Below are positions 60,508 through 64,000 of a stretch of 64,000 nucleotides of DNA, one piece after another. A program made the translations under genes and the position numbers. Within the stretch, counting starts at the first letter, position 1. The number at the start of each line of letters is the position of its first letter. This stretch comes from Collinsella phocaeensis (GTDB taxonomy: Bacteria; Actinomycetota; Coriobacteriia; Coriobacteriales; Coriobacteriaceae): assembly GCF_900119895.1 (NCBI RefSeq), contig NZ_FQLR01000004.1, forward strand, positions 558,001 through 622,000. Direction: 5' to 3'. The notes below the pieces were generated by a model. That model was not told the DNA's origin, did no database searches, and saw nothing but the letters and a program-made list of their open reading frames with translations.

Positions 60508-61359
60508 GTGGATTCCATCATCAAGGTCGATGACTTCTCCTTCCGCTACCGCGATGCCAAGCGCTGCGCGGTGCGCCATCTGGACTTCGAGGTGCCCGAG
60601 GGCGGCTTCCTGTGCGTCGTCGGCCCCAACGGCTCGGGCAAGTCGACGCTGTGCAACGCGTTGGTGGGCCTGGTCCCGCACCACTTCAACGGCAAGGGTC
60701 GCGGCAGCGTCCGCGTCCTCGGGCAGAAGGTGGCCGACCAGACGATCGCCCAGATCTCGTGCAACGTCGGCTTCGTGTTCCAAAACCCGTTCAACCAGCT
60801 CTCCTACACCGCCGGCACCGTGGCGGAGGAGCTTGCCTACGGCCTGGGCAACCACGGTGTCCCGCGTGACGAGATGGTCCGCCGCATCGAGCAGATCGCG
60901 GGCCCGCTCCACCTTGAGGGCCTGCTCGACCGCAACCCGCTGGAGCTCTCCGGCGGCCAGATCCAGCGCGTCGCGCTGGGCTCCACGCTGATCATGAACC
61001 CCCGCGTCCTGGTGCTGGACGAGTGCACCACGCAGCTCGACCCGCTGGGCAGCGAGGAGATCTTCGACATCGTCAAGAAGCTCAACGAGGACGGCATGAC
61101 CGTCGTCATGGTCGATCACGACATGGAGCGCGTCGCCCGCTGCGCCGACCATGTGCTTGCGCTCAGCCGCGGCAACCAGGTCGCGTTCGGCACCCCCGAG
61201 GAGGTCTTCGGCGACCCCGCTCTGGAGGAGCACGGCGTCGATATCCCGGATTACGTGCGCATCTCGCGCACCCTAGAGGATGAAGGTCTTGCGAGCGGCC
61301 CGGTGACCCTCACCGAGGGCGCCTGCGCGGAGCGCGTTGGAAAGGCGTTGGGACGATGA
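60508..61359 (+). CDS. ECF transporter ATPase, canonical subunit
   Basis: GTG 60508 lies seven bases after AAGGGGG, so it is preferred over TTG 60502; 283 residues. Walker A GPNGSGKST, Q-loop 'VFQNPFNQL', signature LSGGQIQRVALGS, Walker B 'VLVLDECTTQLDP' and switch His in 'VDHDME'. All motifs are standard. It overlaps the second ATPase gene by four bases and would form an asymmetric dimer with it. Confidence 0.87.
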   Translation: MDSIIKVDDFSFRYRDAKRCAVRHLDFEVPEGGFLCVVGPNGSGKSTLCNALVGLVPHHFNGKGRGSVRVLGQKVADQTIAQISCNVGFVFQNPFNQLSYTAGTVAEELAYGLGNHGVPRDEMVRRIEQIAGPLHLEGLLDRNPLELSGGQIQRVALGSTLIMNPRVLVLDECTTQLDPLGSEEIFDIVKKLNEDGMTVVMVDHDMERVARCADHVLALSRGNQVAFGTPEEVFGDPALEEHGVDIPDYVRISRTLEDEGLASGPVTLTEGACAERVGKALGR

Positions 61360-62165
61360 AGATAGAGATCAAGGACCTGGTCCACGAGTACCTGCCGGGC
61401 ATGCGCGCCCTGGACGGCGTGAACCTCACGCTGGACGGCACGGCCCCCGTCGCCATCATCGGCCAGAACGGCGCCGGCAAGACAACCCTCGTCAAGCACT
61501 TCGACGGCATCCTGCGCCCCACGTCCGGCCAGGTGCTGCTCGACGGCCACGACATCAACGAGCGCAGCTGCGCCCAGTGGTCCGCGCACGTGGGTTACGT
61601 GTTCCAGAACCCCGACAACCAGCTGTTCTTGGAGAGTGTGCGCCATGAGCTCGAGTTCGGTCCCCGTCAGCTCGGCGTGAGCGAGGCGGCGATCGCCAAG
61701 CGCGTCGAGCGCGTGGCGAAGCTCGTCGGCCTCTCCCGCAAGCTCGACGTGAACCCCGCTGACCTGACGCCCGCGGAGAAGAAGTTCTGCGCCATCGGCT
61801 CGGTCCTCACCATGAAGCCCGAGGTCGTCATCTTCGACGAGCCGACCTGCGGCCAGGACCTCGCCGGCAACGCCCGCCTCGAGCGCATCATCCGCGCGCT
61901 GCGCAAGTCCGGGCGCCTGTGCATCACCATCTCGCACGACGTCAAGTTCGTGTGCAAGTGCTTCGAGCGCGTCGTGGTCATGTGCCACGGCAGGGTGCTC
62001 GTCGAGGGCTCGGTCGAGGAGGTCTTCTCCCAGCCCGAGCTGCTCAAGCAGTCCTACGTCATTCCCGCCCCCGTGACGCGCGTCGCGTCCGCGGCCGGCA
62101 TGAATAAAGTCGTGTTCGATGTTGACTCCCTCATCGAGGGCGTCAAAGCAGAAAGGAGCTCATAG
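61356..62165 (+). CDS. ECF transporter ATPase with degenerate signature motif
   Basis: A 269-residue ATPase. Walker A GQNGAGKTT, Q-loop 'VFQNPDNQLF', Walker B 'VVIFDEPTCGQD' and switch 'ISHDVKF' are intact. The ABC signature is 'LTPAEKKFCAIGS', with Thr-Pro-Ala in place of Ser-Gly-Gly. In the dimer this weakens one ATP site, while its own Walker site should be completed by the partner's LSGGQ. Start overlaps the partner stop (ATGA). Confidence 0.87.
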   Translation: MKIEIKDLVHEYLPGMRALDGVNLTLDGTAPVAIIGQNGAGKTTLVKHFDGILRPTSGQVLLDGHDINERSCAQWSAHVGYVFQNPDNQLFLESVRHELEFGPRQLGVSEAAIAKRVERVAKLVGLSRKLDVNPADLTPAEKKFCAIGSVLTMKPEVVIFDEPTCGQDLAGNARLERIIRALRKSGRLCITISHDVKFVCKCFERVVVMCHGRVLVEGSVEEVFSQPELLKQSYVIPAPVTRVASAAGMNKVVFDVDSLIEGVKAERSS

Positions 62166-62867
62166 ATGAGCGACGTCATTGTTCAGATCTACGGTATCCG
62201 CACCGTCGAGGACGCCAGGATGGTCGTCGGCCACGGCGCCAAGCACATCGGTGTCTCCTATGGTCACATCAACCACACGCCTGGCCAGCTGAGCTGCGAG
62301 CAGGCAAAGGAGATCTTCGAGGGCGTGCAGCCCGAGGCCGTCCGCATCGGCCTGACCTGCTCGACCGACATCGATGAGATCTCCGAGGACCTCCGCGCCG
62401 CCATGCCCGACGTCCTTCATCTCTCCGGCGACATCGATGGCATCTCCCCCGAGCAGGTCGCCGAGCTCAAACGCCGCTTCCCCGGCCTCGAGATCATGCA
62501 GGCCATCCCCGTTCTCGCCGGCGTTCCCCTCGATGAGCAGCCCGTTATGGACTACGTTCGCGCCTACGAGCCCGTATCTGATTTCTTCCTGATCGACACC
62601 AAGGCCCCCACCGCCGGTGACATCGGTGCCACCGGGCTCACCCATGACCGCGCCATCGACGCCGCGATCGTCGCTGCGACCGACGTCCGCTGCATCATCG
62701 CCGGCGGTCTTGACGAGCACAACGTCACCGAGGCGATCCATGAGACCAAGCCCTACGGTGTCGACTCCTACACCCATACCAACTACGACGACGAGCGCGC
62801 CAACACCCTGCACTGCAAGGATGAGGCCAAGGTCATCGCGTTCTGCGAGGCGGCCAGGAATGCCTAG
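62166..62867 (+). CDS. TrpF-like (beta/alpha)8-barrel protein
   Basis: 233 residues. It begins 'VIVQIYGIRTVEDARMVVGH', like phosphoribosylanthranilate isomerase, and has 'DFFLIDTK' and 'IIAGGLDEHNVTEAIHETKP' at the C-terminal phosphate-binding end. The first conserved residue of true TrpF, Cys in 'KICG', is Tyr here ('QIYG'). With no other trp genes nearby and a nucleoside cluster around it, it more likely isomerises another phosphoribosyl or sugar phosphate. Confidence 0.72.
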   Translation: MSDVIVQIYGIRTVEDARMVVGHGAKHIGVSYGHINHTPGQLSCEQAKEIFEGVQPEAVRIGLTCSTDIDEISEDLRAAMPDVLHLSGDIDGISPEQVAELKRRFPGLEIMQAIPVLAGVPLDEQPVMDYVRAYEPVSDFFLIDTKAPTAGDIGATGLTHDRAIDAAIVAATDVRCIIAGGLDEHNVTEAIHETKPYGVDSYTHTNYDDERANTLHCKDEAKVIAFCEAARNA

Positions 62868-63813
62868 AGTCGTCGTCGCGGGTGACGCCAACGTTGACAT
62901 TGTGGTCCAGTTCCCCCGCCTCGGCGCGGGCGAGAACGGCGCCACCATCTGGCCCAACCCCGAGGTCGTCGGCGGCGGAACGTCTTCCAACACCGCCGCG
63001 GCCGCGGCCCGGCTCGGACTCGACGTCCTCTTCGTCGGAACGGTCGGAGACGACCCCTACGGCGCCTTCGCCTCCCGCGACCTCGCCGAGCGCGGCGTCG
63101 ACGTCTCCGGGCTCGTGTGCGACCGCGAGCTCAACACCGTCGGCGTGTTCGCCTTCGTCGACGAGGCGGGCGAGCGCTACCTGTGGGGCTGGCCCCGCGA
63201 GAAGCAGTCCTTCAAGGTGATCGACGAGGACCGCGTCGACTTCGAGGCCCTGCGCTCCGCCGACTGGTTCCACTCCTCGGGCATGTCGCTGGTGTACGAC
63301 ACCTCCGCCCGCTCCACGATCACGCGCATGTACCGCGAGGCGCGCGAGGCCGGGGTCCCGACCTCGCTCGACTTGAACCTCCGCGTCGACGACGGCGTGC
63401 TCGACCCCGAGTTCGCGCGCGCCCTCGAGGCCGTCATGCCCTACGTGGACTACCTGCTCGGTTCCGGTCCGGAGGAGTTCGCCTACCTCGGCGAGGGCAC
63501 CTGGCGCGAGAACGCCCGCGCGCTCGCCGTCGACGGTCGCGTCGTGGTCGTGCGCGACGGTGCCAACGGCTCGGTCGCCATCAGCGGCACCGACGTCTTC
63601 GAGGCCCCGGCCTTCAAGGTTGAGGTCGAGGACACCATCGGCGCCGGCGACGTGTACAACGCCGGCTTCATCGCCACGCTGCTGGAGGGCGGGTCCCTCC
63701 AGGAAGCCCTCGAGAAGGGCAACGCCGTCTCTGGTTACACCGTCGCGCGCCAGGGCGCGCGCAACACTCCGACGCCCGATGAGCTCGCGGAGTTCATCGA
63801 TTCGTTCAACTAA
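62860..63813 (+). CDS. PfkB-family carbohydrate kinase
   Basis: ATG 62860 overlaps the TrpF-like stop; 317 residues. Substrate motifs 'VVAGDANVDIVVQFPRLGAG' and 'GGGTSSNTAAAAARLGLD', and the anion-hole/catalytic 'EDTIGAGDVYNAGFIA' are all intact. It is a ribokinase-like enzyme, probably acting on a sugar or nucleoside from this pathway, and is the second kinase of the locus besides the LacI fusion. Confidence 0.85.
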   Translation: MPRVVVAGDANVDIVVQFPRLGAGENGATIWPNPEVVGGGTSSNTAAAAARLGLDVLFVGTVGDDPYGAFASRDLAERGVDVSGLVCDRELNTVGVFAFVDEAGERYLWGWPREKQSFKVIDEDRVDFEALRSADWFHSSGMSLVYDTSARSTITRMYREAREAGVPTSLDLNLRVDDGVLDPEFARALEAVMPYVDYLLGSGPEEFAYLGEGTWRENARALAVDGRVVVVRDGANGSVAISGTDVFEAPAFKVEVEDTIGAGDVYNAGFIATLLEGGSLQEALEKGNAVSGYTVARQGARNTPTPDELAEFIDSFN

Positions 63814-63830
63814 GCAAGAAAGGCTACATC

Positions 63831-64000
63831 ATGGAGAAGAAGAAGGTCATTCTCGACTGCGACCCCGGACACGACGACGCGTTCGGTATCATGCTCGCCG
63901 TCCAGCACCTGGACGTCCTGGGCATCACCACCCTCGGCGGTAACTGCACGCTCGAGAACGTCACCCGCAACGCCATCAAGACCCTCGAGGTCCTCGGCAA
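63831..64000 (+). CDS. Nucleoside hydrolase, N-terminal part, runs off the window
   Basis: ATG 63831 follows AAGAAAGG, 17 bases after the kinase stop. The 56 visible residues include the calcium/ribose-binding signature 'VILDCDPGHDDAFGIMLAVQ' (D9, D11, D15, D16) and 'GITTLGGNCTLENVTRNA', typical of inosine-uridine-preferring nucleoside hydrolases. It would split nucleosides into base and ribose, giving the ribokinases their substrate. Confidence 0.9.
   Translation, partial: MEKKKVILDCDPGHDDAFGIMLAVQHLDVLGITTLGGNCTLENVTRNAIKTLEVLG

Overview
The window is high-GC DNA with short intergenic gaps, frequent ATGA start/stop overlaps and GTG/TTG starts. Gene content (ECF transporter with a nucleoside hydrolase, lantibiotic-type ABC exporter, many IS and abortive-infection genes) fits a gut actinobacterium of the Coriobacteriia, most likely Collinsella or a close relative. 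This assignment is inference; no rRNA or tRNA gene is visible to confirm it.

Layout. 1-4085 and 9892-11394 (minus strand) are the head and early tail genes of a degenerate siphophage-type prophage: portal, scaffold, major capsid, connectors, tail terminator, distal tail protein and the start of a tail-tip protein. It has no terminase, tail tube or tape measure. AT-richer defence cargo sits between portal and scaffold: a TrlF-like PHP/AAA ATPase with a small partner, and a NotI-family endonuclease with its methyltransferase. 11764-14746 holds an alpha/beta hydrolase and an AbiE (type IV) toxin-antitoxin pair with a clear palindromic operator. 14801-18655 is a lantibiotic-immunity-like ABC locus whose response regulator was cut by an IS3-type element and whose TetR regulator is truncated.

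18661-34009 is an accessory region: an HNH-like zinc-finger protein, an unrecognised two-gene operon (216 + 510 aa), two tiny hydrophobic peptides, an IS1111/IS110-type element, a DUF4230-type gene pair split by an IS256 element, a second inverted IS256 copy, a ToxN/AbiQ-like toxin with a structured leader, a complete IS3-type element on an IS21 remnant, and a VOC protein.

34010-44168 holds two AAA/nuclease-type ATPase genes (one truncated), the topoisomerase IV pair parE-parC, a RelB/YafQ toxin-antitoxin pair, and a KptA RNA 2'-phosphotransferase overlapping a metallophosphoesterase. 44428-54308 is a compact defence island: a Fic enzyme with an ordered operator array, an Mrr-like nuclease, a nucleotide-binding effector gene broken by an amber codon, AbiH, type III restriction-modification (mod-res) and a TacA/TacT pair. 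An IS30 element follows.

55645-64000 is metabolic and looks like chromosomal backbone: an alcohol dehydrogenase, a LacI-ribokinase fusion regulator, and divergently an ECF transporter (S, T, two ATPases) with a TrpF-like enzyme, a PfkB sugar kinase and a nucleoside hydrolase. Together these suggest uptake and breakdown of nucleosides or ribose.
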